Assembly (NCBI RefSeq): GCF_002866065.1
Contig: NZ_LNJZ01000009.1
Location: forward strand, 634,813 to 698,812
Direction of reading: 5' to 3'
Length of the DNA: 64,000 nt
Source of the DNA: Thiopseudomonas denitrificans
GTDB taxonomy: Bacteria; Pseudomonadota; Gammaproteobacteria; Pseudomonadales; Pseudomonadaceae
The notes beneath the pieces were generated by a model. The model was not told the DNA's origin. It was given only the letters and a program-made list of their open reading frames with translations, and did not search any database. Shown one piece after another: positions 1 through 8,903 of the stretch. How positions within the stretch are numbered: the first letter of the stretch is position 1; every line of letters starts with the position of its first letter. The position numbers and the translations under genes were made by a program.

Positions 1-452
1 AGGGCGAGGAGCTGCCGGTCGACCTGAAAGGCCGCTTCATCTACTACGTCGGCCCGGTCGATCCGGTCGGTAACGAAGTGGTTGGCCCGGCCGGCCCCAC
101 CACCGCTACCCGCATGGACAAGTTCACCCGCCAGGTGCTGGAGCAGACCGGCCTGCTCGGCATGATCGGCAAGTCCGAACGCGGCCCTATTGCCATCGAG
201 GCGATCAAGGATAACAAAGCCGTCTATCTGATGGCCGTTGGCGGTGCCGCCTATCTGGTGTCCCAGGCCATCAAGCAGTCCCGCACCGTGGCCTTCGCCG
301 ACCTGGGCATGGAAGCCATCTACGAGTTCGACGTGAAGGACATGCCGGTAACCGTGGCAGTCGATACCAAGGGCGAGTCGGTGCACATCACCGGCCCGCA
401 GGTGTGGAAGGCCAAGATCGCCGACATGATCGCCAGCGACAGCGAAGACTGA
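1..452 (+). CDS. Fumarate hydratase class I, C-terminal part (gene cut by window start)
   Basis: Only the last 149 or so codons are present; the frame is open from base 3 and ends at the TGA before 452. The product would interconvert fumarate and malate in the TCA cycle in the cytoplasm. What is seen is the C-terminal beta domain of iron-sulfur class I fumarases: the GPVDPVGNEVVGPAGPTTATRMD segment region (start of the piece), then the KGERG-like 'GKSERGP' turn and the GGAAYLVSQAIK helix that follow it in FumA/FumB-type enzymes. The Fe-S cysteines would be upstream and cannot be checked. A strong intrinsic terminator follows 24 bases after the stop, so it ends its transcription unit. The class is clear from the domain; which paralogue (fumA or fumB) cannot be decided. 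Confidence 0.9.
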   Translation, partial: GEELPVDLKGRFIYYVGPVDPVGNEVVGPAGPTTATRMDKFTRQVLEQTGLLGMIGKSERGPIAIEAIKDNKAVYLMAVGGAAYLVSQAIKQSRTVAFADLGMEAIYEFDVKDMPVTVAVDTKGESVHITGPQVWKAKIADMIASDSED

Positions 453-476
453 CCACAACGCCTGCCACTGCAAATA

Positions 477-509
477 AAACGAACCCCGCACTTGGCGGGG
501 TTCGTTTTT
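477..509 (+). terminator. Intrinsic terminator after the fumarase gene
   Basis: A perfect 13-bp stem (477-489 with 495-507) around the 5-base loop ACTTG, followed by T residues. The A-run on the left arm makes it usable in both directions, which fits its position between the fumarase gene and the converging carbonic anhydrase gene. Confidence 0.9.
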
Positions 510-517
510 ATGATCAG

Positions 518-1165
518 TCAGCGCAGCGGCGTCAGCGGCTGCAGACGGTACTGCTGAGGCACCTGATCTATGCCCTTGATGGTGACATCAAGGTTTTTCC
601 ACAGCCCGTCCTTGATGCCGTAGATGCAGCCATAGATCGACAGCTTCTGGCCCCGGTGCCAGGCATTTTGCACGATGGCGGTATGGCTGACATTGCCAAC
701 CTGCTCGATCACGTTCAGCTCGCACAGGCGATCCACCCGCTCTTCCTCGGTCGGCAGCAGCGACAGCTCGTCATAATGCTTGAAATACAGGTCGCGGATG
801 GTGCGAATCCAGGCATCAGTGATACCAACTTGCTTGTCGCTCATCGCCGCCTTGACGCCACCACAACCATAGTGGCCGGTGACCAGGATATGCTTGACCT
901 TGAGCACATCAACCGCGTACTGCACCGATGACAGGCAATTCAGGTCAGTGTGCAACACCACATTGCCGACATTGCGGTGCACGAACAGGTCACCCGGCAA
1001 CATGCCGACAATCTCGTTGGCCGGCACCCGCGCATCCGAGCAACCAATCCACAAGTATTCCGGCTCCTGCTGCTTGGCCAGTTTTTCAAAAAACTCCGGA
1101 TCTTCTTCCTTGATCGATTTAGCCCACTGGGCATTATTCTCAAATAGCTGGTGTAATTCAGGCAT
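518..1165 (-). CDS. can: Beta-class carbonic anhydrase
   Basis: 215-residue cytoplasmic zinc enzyme that hydrates CO2 to bicarbonate. The beta-class zinc and active-site set is complete and in E. coli Can register: Cys42-x-Asp44-x-Arg46 in IGCSDARVP, and His98/Cys101 in GHYGCGG. The frame stays open 22 codons upstream, but the ATG at 1165 is chosen because the family begins at this point (MPELHQLFENN) and an AGGACAG-type ribosome site precedes it; the longer version would start in the end of rimI. It lies 62 bases after rimI on the same strand, so it may be the last gene of a leuA-psi-rimI-can unit. It probably supplies bicarbonate for carboxylases such as the PEP carboxylase encoded further on in this window (inference). 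Confidence 0.95.
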   Translation of the reverse strand: MPELHQLFENNAQWAKSIKEEDPEFFEKLAKQQEPEYLWIGCSDARVPANEIVGMLPGDLFVHRNVGNVVLHTDLNCLSSVQYAVDVLKVKHILVTGHYGCGGVKAAMSDKQVGITDAWIRTIRDLYFKHYDELSLLPTEEERVDRLCELNVIEQVGNVSHTAIVQNAWHRGQKLSIYGCIYGIKDGLWKNLDVTIKGIDQVPQQYRLQPLTPLR

Positions 1166-1227
1166 GGGTATCTCTGTCCTGTTTGAGTTGCAAATACATT
1201 GGTGTGACCACATCCATCTGTGACGGG

Positions 1228-1701
1228 TCACACAAATTCTGGTGGCCAGTCGGCAGCCAGGGTACAGACCATGACCAGCGCATCCTCGTGTCCTGCAGCG
1301 GTCGGGTAGTAATTGCGCCGCCGGTCAATTTCATTGAAGCCATGCCGTTCATATAAAGCGTACGCGGCACCATTGGATTCACGCACTTCCAGAAAACAGC
1401 TGCGGCATTCCCGCCTGCGGGCCTCGTCCAGGGCAAGCTCGAGTAAACGGCTGCCCAGCCCCCGCCCCTGCTGCTCAACAGCAATCACGATATTCAGCAG
1501 GTGGGCCTCGTCGACAATGTACTGCATGACCACATGCCCCAGATGCCGGTCATTCTGCTCCAGCACATGACACTGATAGCTGCCCAGCGCATCTTCATAT
1601 AGCCGGCGGGACCACGGATGGCTGAACGCCTGCCGCTCGATGCTCACTACCGCATCCAGGTCGTCCGCCGTCATCGGCCTGAACAGGAGAGTCTCAGGCA
1701 T
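1228..1701 (-). CDS. rimI: Ribosomal protein bS18 alanine N-acetyltransferase
   Basis: 157-residue GNAT acetyltransferase. Motif A, the acetyl-CoA pyrophosphate loop, is visible as VEQQGRGLGSRLLE near residue 80, followed by the ALYERHGFNEIDRRRNYYP C-terminal signature typical of RimI, which acetylates the N-terminal alanine of ribosomal protein S18. The start codon overlaps the end of the upstream psi-like gene by 8 bases, so the two are translationally coupled. The holD-rimI pairing is the one known from E. coli, which supports both calls. Confidence 0.92.
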   Translation of the reverse strand: MPETLLFRPMTADDLDAVVSIERQAFSHPWSRRLYEDALGSYQCHVLEQNDRHLGHVVMQYIVDEAHLLNIVIAVEQQGRGLGSRLLELALDEARRRECRSCFLEVRESNGAAYALYERHGFNEIDRRRNYYPTAAGHEDALVMVCTLAADWPPEFV

Positions 1702-2563
1702 GGCCGCTCCAGTGCGCCATCAGTTTTTGCATGTGCTGCCATAGCAAGGGCTTGAGCGAACGTTCCTGCATCAACTGCTCCAATGCGGGCAGGTTCCAGA
1801 AGCGGATGCCGGACTGGAATGCCGTCAGCGAAAACAGCTCGGCATCTGCGTCTTCCTGATTGGCAAACGCCATCGCTCGCGGGCCCAGCAACCAGACAAA
1901 GCCGACCGGAGCACGACTGCACTCGAATTCCAGCAGATCACGCACACAGGCCCGGGCCGCAGCTGCATCCTGGCTACCGGCCAGCTGGCCGGCCGTCAGC
2001 AGCGGCCAGCGGATCGGTTCGCCCTGCCGCAAGGGCTGCAAGTCAACCGGCAGGCCGGCGGCCCGCACGATATCCCGCAGCAACTGGAAATCCGGATCGC
2101 TGGACTGAAATGCCTCGCCCAGTGGCAGGTCGGCCAGCAGCAGGCAAGGGCCACTGCGCAACAACTGCAGACTGAAACGGGGAATCCTGACCGGCTCTGC
2201 GACTGGCGCTACAGGCACCGCCACAGCAGCAGCTTCAGCCCTGGCGGTAGCCGGCGCAGCCACCGGCTTGTCGCCTGCCTCCAGCGACTGGCGCACCTGC
2301 TGCAAGGAAGCTTGGACATTGCCAGCGCTAGCCGGCGCAACCGTCTGCTGCCCGCCTGTTGCCGGTACTGGCCGCTCCGGCTGCCGATCCCGGACAGTCG
2401 TGCCTTGAGGTGTTATCACCGGCCCGGGCAGCTGCCAGTCAAGCAACAACGGGCTCGATGCAGGAGCGTACGGCAAAGACTGGCGTGGCAACCAGACCTC
2501 CAGGCCCATCACCCGCAGCATCGCCTGACGGCGAACCTCCTGTTCCTGCACGGCCTGCTCCAT
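1694..2563 (-). CDS. Putative cryptic DNA polymerase III psi subunit (HolD-like)
   Basis: 289 residues with no easily recognised motif. The N-terminal 30 residues (MEQAVQEQEVRRQAMLRVMGLEVWLPR) look ordered. Residues about 45-150 are rich in Ala, Pro, Gln and Val and look like a disordered linker. The C-terminal 140 residues form a plausible globular domain (LLADLPLG, RFWNLPALEQLM). A psi subunit of pseudomonads is known to be hard to recognise by sequence and is encoded beside rimI, as holD is in E. coli; the length, the linker and the position match that arrangement. It would then bridge the clamp loader to chi and SSB. Databases often label such proteins TonB-like because of the Pro/Ala linker. 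It starts 3 bases after the leuA stop. The call rests mostly on context. Confidence 0.55.
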   Translation of the reverse strand: MEQAVQEQEVRRQAMLRVMGLEVWLPRQSLPYAPASSPLLLDWQLPGPVITPQGTTVRDRQPERPVPATGGQQTVAPASAGNVQASLQQVRQSLEAGDKPVAAPATARAEAAAVAVPVAPVAEPVRIPRFSLQLLRSGPCLLLADLPLGEAFQSSDPDFQLLRDIVRAAGLPVDLQPLRQGEPIRWPLLTAGQLAGSQDAAAARACVRDLLEFECSRAPVGFVWLLGPRAMAFANQEDADAELFSLTAFQSGIRFWNLPALEQLMQERSLKPLLWQHMQKLMAHWSGHA

Positions 2564-2566
2564 CGA

Positions 2567-4117
2567 TCAGATGCCGCCCACTTGCGGGTGAGCGCGGGCA
2601 ACACCGCACTGCATCAGGTTCAGCGCATGCAGATAGGCCTTGACGGAAGCCACCACGATGTCGGTGTCGGCACCATTGCCGTTGACGATACGGCCGGCAC
2701 GCTCCAGACGCACAGTCACCTCGCCCTGGGAGTCGGTACCCTGGGTGATGGCGTTGACCGAGTACAGCTGCAGGGTGGAGCCGGACTGGGCAACGGATTC
2801 GATGGCCTTGAAGGCGGCATCGACCGGTCCGGAGCCCTGTTCGCTGGCACGCACTTCCTCGCCATCCACCAACAGTACCAGTTCGGCCTGTGGCACTTCA
2901 CCGGTCTTGCTCGCCACTTCCAGGCTGACCAGTTTGTAATGCTCGGTGACTTCCTCGTTCTGGGTGTCGGTCACCAGCGCCTGCAGGTCTTCATCGAAGA
3001 TCTCGTGCTTCTTGTCGGCCAGATCCTTGAAACGGGCAAAGGCGGCATTCAGCTCGCTCTCGCTGGCCAGCTCGATGCCCAGCTCCTGCAGGCGGCTGCG
3101 GAAGGCGTTGCGACCGGAGTGCTTGCCCAGCACCATCTTGTTGGCGTTCCAGCCCACCGATTCGGCAGACATGATCTCGTAGGTTTCGCGATGCTTGAGC
3201 ACGCCGTCCTGGTGAATGCCGGACTCGTGGGCAAAGGCGTTGGCACCGACGATCGCCTTGTTCGGCTGCACCGGGAAGCCGGTGATACCGGACACCATGC
3301 GCGAAGTGCTGAGAATCTGGGTGGTATCGATGCGGGTGTGCACCTTGAGCAGATCCTCGCGGGTCCTGATCGCCATGACGATCTCTTCCAGCGCGGCGTT
3401 ACCGGCACGCTCGCCCAGCCCGTTGATGGTGCACTCCACCTGACGCGCTCCGGCCACCACCGCCGCCAGCGAGTTGGCCACGGCCAGGCCGAGGTCGTTG
3501 TGGCAATGCACAGAGAAAATCGCCTTGTCGGAGTTGGGCACGCGCTCGATCAGCTGGCGGATCAGCTCGGCATACTGGTGCGGAATGGCGTAGCCGACGG
3601 TGTCGGGGATGTTGATGGTGCGGGCACCGGCATCAATCGCCGCTTCGACGATACGGCAGAGGAAGTCCAGCTCGCTGCGGCCGGCATCCTCACAGGAAAA
3701 CTCGACATCGTCGCACAGGTTGCGGGCTTTTTTCACCGCCCGCACCGCCTGCTCCACCACCTGGTCCGGCTGCATGCGCAGCTTGTATTCCATGTGGATC
3801 GGACTGGTGGCGATGAAGGTATGGATACGACCGGAGTTGGCACCGGCCAGCGCTTCACCGGCACGCTCGATGTCGGCATCCAGCGCACGCGACAGGCTGC
3901 AGATGGTGCTGTCCTTGATGGTATCGGCAATGGTCTTGACCGCATCGAAGTCGCCCGGGCTGGCAATGGCAAAACCGGCCTCGATCACGTCAACCTTCAT
4001 GCGCTCCAGCGCCTTGGCGATGCGCAGTTTTTCATCCTTGGTCATGGATGCGCCAGGGCTCTGCTCACCATCACGCAAGGTGGTATCAAAAATGATGACA
4101 CGATCGTTGCTGCTCAT
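2567..4117 (-). CDS. leuA: 2-isopropylmalate synthase (E. coli-type)
   Basis: 516 residues; condenses acetyl-CoA with 2-oxoisovalerate, the first committed step of leucine synthesis. The DmpG/HMGL-like TIM barrel shows the family signatures: [15 protein letters not shown] at about 10-24 (metal Asp and catalytic Arg), the metal-binding HCHNDLG near 200, and [10 protein letters not shown] near 230. The C-terminal third is the LeuA regulatory domain for leucine feedback. Length and motif order are those of the short E. coli type, not the ~556-residue type found in some pseudomonads. The start is fixed by GAGGAG seven bases before the ATG. A possible extended -10 lies 50 bases upstream. No leader peptide with a leucine run was found. 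Confidence 0.95.
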   Translation of the reverse strand: MSSNDRVIIFDTTLRDGEQSPGASMTKDEKLRIAKALERMKVDVIEAGFAIASPGDFDAVKTIADTIKDSTICSLSRALDADIERAGEALAGANSGRIHTFIATSPIHMEYKLRMQPDQVVEQAVRAVKKARNLCDDVEFSCEDAGRSELDFLCRIVEAAIDAGARTINIPDTVGYAIPHQYAELIRQLIERVPNSDKAIFSVHCHNDLGLAVANSLAAVVAGARQVECTINGLGERAGNAALEEIVMAIRTREDLLKVHTRIDTTQILSTSRMVSGITGFPVQPNKAIVGANAFAHESGIHQDGVLKHRETYEIMSAESVGWNANKMVLGKHSGRNAFRSRLQELGIELASESELNAAFARFKDLADKKHEIFDEDLQALVTDTQNEEVTEHYKLVSLEVASKTGEVPQAELVLLVDGEEVRASEQGSGPVDAAFKAIESVAQSGSTLQLYSVNAITQGTDSQGEVTVRLERAGRIVNGNGADTDIVVASVKAYLHALNLMQCGVARAHPQVGGI

Positions 4118-4166
4118 CAGAGTTCTCCTCGGTCAGGCCGGAATAGTCTTGTTGTGAATGCGGGCA

Positions 4167-4172
4167 AATATA
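4167..4172 (-). promoter_or_regulatory. Candidate extended -10 for leuA
   Basis: On the minus strand the sequence reads TGC-TATATT, an extended -10 element, 50 bases upstream of the leuA start and downstream of the lipoprotein gene. No convincing -35 hexamer is present, as is usual for extended -10 promoters. Prediction only. Confidence 0.4.
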
Positions 4173-4252
4173 GCACAGCAGCCAGCCGAGGCCACGCACG
4201 CCTTTTGTCGGCAATGGCCTGTTCAGACTGCTGACAGATGTGCTTTGTGTAC

Positions 4253-4519
4253 CTATTCTTGCCGATAATCGCGGCGAAACAACTCCCACTCGTCAATGGC
4301 ACTGCCGTCAGGCAGATGACACAGCCCCCGGTCGCCCTGCTGGTTGCGAATGATTTCCAGCCGTCCACCCAGTTCCACACAGTAGACAGAGGCCGGGTTG
4401 GCCAGTTTTACGGTCGGCGGAGGTGCAATGCCGCTGTCATGACTGCTGCAACCGCTGATCAGCAACAGGGGCAATGCAGCGGCGACGATAGTGCCGCTTT
4501 TGGCAAAACAGATTTTCAT
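4253..4519 (-). CDS. Small DUF333-type lipoprotein
   Basis: 88 residues. The first 24 form a lipoprotein signal: positive start, hydrophobic stretch IVAAALPLLL, then lipobox I-S-G-C with the acylated cysteine at 24. The mature part holds the NPASVYCVELGGRLEI...GLCHLPDGSAIDEWELFRRDY pattern of DUF333 (often loosely called hemolysin-like), with two cysteines that may form a disulfide. It would sit in the periplasm attached to a membrane. It follows waaA on the same strand after 48 bases, with its own AGGAAG ribosome site. No function is known for this family. Confidence 0.85.
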   Translation of the reverse strand: MKICFAKSGTIVAAALPLLLISGCSSHDSGIAPPPTVKLANPASVYCVELGGRLEIIRNQQGDRGLCHLPDGSAIDEWELFRRDYRQE

Positions 4520-4567
4520 GGTTTCTTCCTGTGTAGTTATTTTACGGTGACCAGTGGCAACGGGCAG

Positions 4568-5845
4568 TTAGTGCGATGGCTCAAGAAAACCCGAAATCAG
4601 CAACAGCAAACGTTCCAGCGCACCCTGATTGGCCTTGAGCACCTGCTGCCCGGCGTCCTGCATGGCCTGACAGGCACCCTTGTCAGTCCACAAGCGGGCC
4701 ACCGCCGTGGCAATCTCGCGATCGCTCTTCACTTCACGCAGGGCATTGGCCTCACGCATCTGGCGGGCGATCTCCAGAAAATTGAACACATGCGGCCCCG
4801 ACAGCACCGGCTTGCCCAGTGCGACCGGCTCGAGCAGATTATGACCGCCATGGGGCACCAGACTGCCGCCCACCAGCGCTACATCTGCCAGCGCATACAG
4901 CAGCAGCATCTCGCCCATGGTATCGCCCAGCAGCACCCTGGTAGCGGGCGTCACCGCCTCGCCGGAGGAGCGGCGCACCACATCGAGCTGCTGCGCCAGA
5001 CACAGGCGATGGGCAACATCAAACCGCTCGGGATGACGTGGCACCAGAATCAGCAGAGCCTTGGGGAAACCCTGCAGCAGCTGCTTGTGCGCTTCCAGCA
5101 CCAGCAGATCCTCGCCTTCGTGGGTGCTGCCGGCAATCCACACCTGGCGGCTGTCCAGCTGCCACTGCTCACGCAATGCCTGCGCCTGCTGCAACAGCTC
5201 CGGCTTGATCTGCAGATCAAACTTGATCGAACCGGTCACCTGCACTGCCTCCGGTCGCGCACCCAGTTCAAGAAAACGCTGCGCCTCGGCCTGCGTCTGC
5301 ACCGCGATGCCGGACAGCTGCGCCAGCATGGGCCCGACCAGTTTCGGGAAACGCGCATAGCCGCGTGCCGAACGTTCTGACAGCCGCGCATTGGCCAGTA
5401 CCACCGGAATACCCATGCACGCGCACTGGTCAATGTGATTGGGCCACAGTTCGGTCTCCATCACGATGCCCACCGCCGGCTTCAGGGCAGTCAGAAACTT
5501 GCGCGCACGGCACGGCAGATCATAAGGCAGATAACAGTGCTGTACGCTGTCACCGAACATCGAACGGATGCGTTCGGAGCCGGTCGGCGTCATGCACGTG
5601 ATGGTGATCGGCAGATCCGGATAGCGCTGCTGCAACGCCCGCACCACGGGAGCGGCGGCGATGCTTTCGCCCACCGACACCGCATGCAGCCAGATACCGC
5701 CCTGGCGAAACTGCGGCAGGTCCAGCGCAAAGCGCTCACCGATACGCTGGCGATAGGCCGGCGCCTTGCGCCCACGCCACCAAAGGCGCAACGCAATCAG
5801 GGGCAGGCCAAGATAAAACAGCAGACTGTACAGGGATCTATTCAT
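4568..5845 (-). CDS. waaA: 3-deoxy-D-manno-octulosonic acid (Kdo) transferase
   Basis: 425 residues. Transfers Kdo from CMP-Kdo to the lipid A precursor on the inner face of the cytoplasmic membrane, the first step of LPS core assembly. One N-terminal membrane anchor (SLYSLLFYLGLPLIALRLWW) is followed by a GT-B fold of family GT30. The proposed catalytic base is seen in VSVGES as Glu60, the same number as in E. coli. METELWPN and the GGSLVPHGGHNLLEP nucleotide-binding loop are intact. The ATG at 5845 gives the normal family length. It is the only core-inner-region enzyme in this part of the window; the kinases that act later lie near 45-48 kb. Confidence 0.95.
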   Translation of the reverse strand: MNRSLYSLLFYLGLPLIALRLWWRGRKAPAYRQRIGERFALDLPQFRQGGIWLHAVSVGESIAAAPVVRALQQRYPDLPITITCMTPTGSERIRSMFGDSVQHCYLPYDLPCRARKFLTALKPAVGIVMETELWPNHIDQCACMGIPVVLANARLSERSARGYARFPKLVGPMLAQLSGIAVQTQAEAQRFLELGARPEAVQVTGSIKFDLQIKPELLQQAQALREQWQLDSRQVWIAGSTHEGEDLLVLEAHKQLLQGFPKALLILVPRHPERFDVAHRLCLAQQLDVVRRSSGEAVTPATRVLLGDTMGEMLLLYALADVALVGGSLVPHGGHNLLEPVALGKPVLSGPHVFNFLEIARQMREANALREVKSDREIATAVARLWTDKGACQAMQDAGQQVLKANQGALERLLLLISGFLEPSH

Positions 5846-5936
5846 CGCCGCATTTTAGGTGGGGGCAAGGTGGCTGTCCATGTGTTAAGGCTTGTGTGTC
5901 GCATGCGCGACGGGCAAGGTACTCCACCCCACCGGG

Positions 5937-6833
5937 TTACAGGCCAGTCTGCCGAGCTTTTCCGGTACCGATCAGCTCGTTCGAGAAGCACAGCCCGATC
6001 ACGATCAACACGGCACCGGCATACAGGCTATCGCGTGGCACCTCATTGAGCACCACAAACGCCAGTACGGCGGCAAACAGGGGTTCGGTCAGTTCCAGCG
6101 CCTGCACCTGTGAGGGCTTGAGGTGCTCGATGGCCTTGGTCGTACAGAAAAAGCCGAGAATGGTCGGCAAAGTTGCCAGCGCCAGCAAGGCGGCGACTGC
6201 CAGCACTGTCAGTTCGCCCATGGCAAAGCCGTCTGCGGCAGCCGGCATCAACAGAAACAAACTGCCAAACAGCAACAGCTGACGGGTCAGGTACAGCCCG
6301 CCCGATACCCGCATCTTTTTCATCGCCACCGAAAAGACCCCGTAGCCGCAACCGGCCACCGCTGCCAGCATCACACCCTGCAAATTAAAACCCTGCTGCA
6401 GGTCGGCAGCGAAAATGACCACTATGCCGGCAATGGCAAAGCCTGCGCCCAGCAAGGCATTGGCGGTAATGGCATCGCCCAGAACCATCCGCCCCAGCAG
6501 CACAGCAGACAGCGCCGCACTGGCCATCAGCACCACCACTACACCCGCCGCTGCGTAATGCTGGTAAGCCGCCGTTTCAAAATGGAACAGCACAAAGATG
6601 CCCAGGAACGCACAAATCGCCGCCTGCCCCCAGCGGGCACGGCTGGCCGGTTGTTTGCGCAAAAACAGCAGCAACACAGACAACAGTACGCAGCCCAGCA
6701 CCGTCTTGATCAACGCCACACTGCTGGCCGCATAACCGCTGCTCATCAGCACCTTGCTGATCACTCCGATGGTCGCATTCAGCGCCGCCGCTGACAGGGC
6801 AAATAGCGTTCCTTTGGCAAAAGCCGATGGCAT
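5937..6833 (-). CDS. EamA/DMT-family transporter
   Basis: 298 residues forming about ten hydrophobic helices in two repeats of five, the drug/metabolite transporter pattern with two EamA domains (for example AAALNATIGVISKVL at the start and LELTEPLFAAVLAFVVLNE in the second half). Inner-membrane exporter of an unknown small metabolite; the family covers amino acids and other compounds, so no substrate can be named. GGAG eight bases before the ATG supports the start. It stands beside a second exporter gene of the LysE family on the same strand, 68 bases away. Confidence 0.85.
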   Translation of the reverse strand: MPSAFAKGTLFALSAAALNATIGVISKVLMSSGYAASSVALIKTVLGCVLLSVLLLFLRKQPASRARWGQAAICAFLGIFVLFHFETAAYQHYAAAGVVVVLMASAALSAVLLGRMVLGDAITANALLGAGFAIAGIVVIFAADLQQGFNLQGVMLAAVAGCGYGVFSVAMKKMRVSGGLYLTRQLLLFGSLFLLMPAAADGFAMGELTVLAVAALLALATLPTILGFFCTTKAIEHLKPSQVQALELTEPLFAAVLAFVVLNEVPRDSLYAGAVLIVIGLCFSNELIGTGKARQTGL

Positions 6834-6901
6834 AACCGGGCTCCTTCAATCAGCAAATCGTGCGGCACTATCGGCGGTTTGCCCAAAAAATGATAGTGTT
6901 T

Positions 6902-7546
6902 TCAAACGAACAGATAGCCAGTAAAGCTCCACAGCAGCTTCACCGAAAATATGATCAGCACCAGTCCCGTCAGGCGTTCAAACACCACTGCAGTCCGCAA
7001 AAAACGCTCACGGATGGCGGGGGTGGAAAACATCAGGCTAACCAGCACAAACCAGCCTGCATTGACTACACACATCCAGAGCCCATACAACAGCTGTGTA
7101 TGCAGCGGTGTGGAAGCGCTCACCACCGTGGTAAACACCGCCAGGAAAAACAGGGTGGCCTTGGGATTGGTAGCATTGGTCAGGAAGCCCAGCATGAATC
7201 CCGGGCGAAACCCGCCAGCTGCGCTACCACTTTCCGTATCTACGGTCAGCTCTGCGCCCTGTTTTCCCGCCTGCCGGATAAACAGCTGTCCCAGATACAA
7301 CAGGTAAAGGCCACCAACCAGCCCGGCCACTCCCAGAAGCCATGGTGTGGCATGCATCAGGGCACCCACGCCCAGCAGGGTATACACCACGTGCACCGAA
7401 ATGCCGGCCCCAATGCCAAGCGCCGTCGCCACGCCTGCAGGACGACCATGGCGCAGGCTCTGGCGAATCGTCACGGCAAAGTCCGGCCCGGGTGCTACTA
7501 CAGCCAGAAAATGAATCACCGCCAGTGCAAAAAACTCTCCCATCAC
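6902..7546 (-). CDS. LysE/RhtB-family amino acid exporter
   Basis: 214 residues, about six transmembrane helices. The N-terminal VVAPGPDFAVTIRQSL is the LysE/RhtB signature, and GIGAGISVHVVYTLLGVGAL plus FLTNATNPKATLFFLAVF are the second and third conserved segments. Members export lysine, homoserine/threonine or other amino acids; the substrate is not evident here. Start supported by AGGTGA before the ATG. Likely same orientation unit as the downstream EamA gene. Confidence 0.88.
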   Translation of the reverse strand: MMGEFFALAVIHFLAVVAPGPDFAVTIRQSLRHGRPAGVATALGIGAGISVHVVYTLLGVGALMHATPWLLGVAGLVGGLYLLYLGQLFIRQAGKQGAELTVDTESGSAAGGFRPGFMLGFLTNATNPKATLFFLAVFTTVVSASTPLHTQLLYGLWMCVVNAGWFVLVSLMFSTPAIRERFLRTAVVFERLTGLVLIIFSVKLLWSFTGYLFV

Positions 7547-7724
7547 TTCACCTGTTACCGGTTATCAGAGCCGGCCCCCCGTTAAAACAATTCAACCCGG
7601 GCATGTCCGGCCGGGTCGCGCATTGTAGCGGCTGAGCAACAGAAAGACCGCAACAGCCGGCAACAAGAGCCTTGGCTTTTCGCTATACTGCCAAGCCTGT
7701 TTACCTGCAGTTTCAAGGAACGCC

Positions 7725-8903
7725 ATGCCCACCCAGCTCAATACAGACATTGCCATCATCGGCGGCGGCATTGCCGGCCTGTGGCTGAACGCCCGCCTGC
7801 GTCGGGAGGGTTTCAACACATTGCTGCTGGAACGGACACAGCTGGGTGGAGTGCAGAGCCTGTGCTCGCAGGGCATCATCCATGGCGGCACCAAATATGC
7901 GCTACAGGGTGCGCTGACCGGCTCGTCCGAGGCGATTGCCGACATGCCGGCACGCTGGCGGGCGGCACTGGACGGCAATGGCGAGCTGGATCTGCGTGGA
8001 GTGCGACTGTTGTCCGAAGCGCACTACCTGTGGTCGCCCGGCACCGTGGCCGGCAACCTGACCAGCTTCTTTGCCAGCAAGGCGATGCGTGGCCGGGTGG
8101 ATGGCGTGACCGGCAGTGAGTTGCCCCCTGCCCTGCAACACCCCAAGTTTCGCGGCAAGGTCTACCGGCTGGCCGAGCTGGTGTTCGATGTGCCCAGCCT
8201 GATGCGCACCCTGGCAGAACAGGCCGGCAACAGTCTGCTGCATGCGCCGGATATCCAGCCCGAGGTTGTCGACGGCCAGCTGCAGGCACTGCAAGTTGGC
8301 GATTACCGCATCCATGCACAGAAGATCGTGCTCTGCGCCGGCGAAGGTACAGAACAGCTGCTGCAGCATTTTGGCCAACAACAACCAAAACAGCAGTTGC
8401 GACCGCTGCACATGGTGGTAGTCAAGGGCGAGGCGCTCAAGCCCATTTACGCCCACTGCCTGGGCGGCGGCAGCAAGCCACGCATCACCATCACCACCCA
8501 TCCGGTGCCGAACGGCCAGTGGGCCTGGTACCTTGGCGGCAACCTGGCCGAAGCCGATGGTGTGGCGCGTGATGAAGCAGCACAAATTTCCTTTGCCCAA
8601 AACGAGCTGCGCACCTTGATGCCCTGGCTGGACCAGTCCGCATTGCAGTGGCGCACCCTGCGTATCAACCGCGCCGAGCCGGCACAAAGTGGTCTGGTGC
8701 GACCTGACAACGCCTTTCTCGCCACCAACAATGGCAACCTCTGGACTGCCTGGCCAACCAAGCTGGCCCTGGCCCCGGACCTTGCCGATCGCGTGCTGAC
8801 CAAACTCGACAAACAGGGCATCCGCCCCGGCCAGCATTCCGACCATGATTCACTGCCACGCCCGCCGATGGGTCTGGCCCCCTGGGAGCATTTGTTCGCA
8901 TGA
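7725..8903 (+). CDS. FAD-dependent oxidoreductase (DAO-like)
   Basis: 392 residues. The N-terminal dinucleotide-binding fold is plain: DIAIIGGGIAGLWLNARLRREGF with the GxGxxG loop and an acidic end (LLLERTQLGG) about 20 residues on. The rest has the layout of DAO/glycerol-3-phosphate dehydrogenase-type flavoproteins, with a second FAD contact around KIVLCAGEGTEQLL. It should oxidise a substrate at a C-N or C-O bond; the substrate is unknown. Its TGA overlaps the ATG of the following aldo/keto reductase, so the two are made together. A pair of this composition sits near waaA in P. aeruginosa (PA4991-PA4992), and waaA is close here too. AAGGA precedes the ATG. Confidence 0.82.
   Translation: MPTQLNTDIAIIGGGIAGLWLNARLRREGFNTLLLERTQLGGVQSLCSQGIIHGGTKYALQGALTGSSEAIADMPARWRAALDGNGELDLRGVRLLSEAHYLWSPGTVAGNLTSFFASKAMRGRVDGVTGSELPPALQHPKFRGKVYRLAELVFDVPSLMRTLAEQAGNSLLHAPDIQPEVVDGQLQALQVGDYRIHAQKIVLCAGEGTEQLLQHFGQQQPKQQLRPLHMVVVKGEALKPIYAHCLGGGSKPRITITTHPVPNGQWAWYLGGNLAEADGVARDEAAQISFAQNELRTLMPWLDQSALQWRTLRINRAEPAQSGLVRPDNAFLATNNGNLWTAWPTKLALAPDLADRVLTKLDKQGIRPGQHSDHDSLPRPPMGLAPWEHLFA

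Noticed and set aside
2312-4234. 640-codon open frame on the plus strand
   Set aside because: Antisense to leuA and the psi-like gene, with no recognisable domain.
4118-4252. Leucine attenuator leader before leuA
   Set aside because: The 135-base gap has no short frame with a run of Leu codons and no terminator/antiterminator pair.
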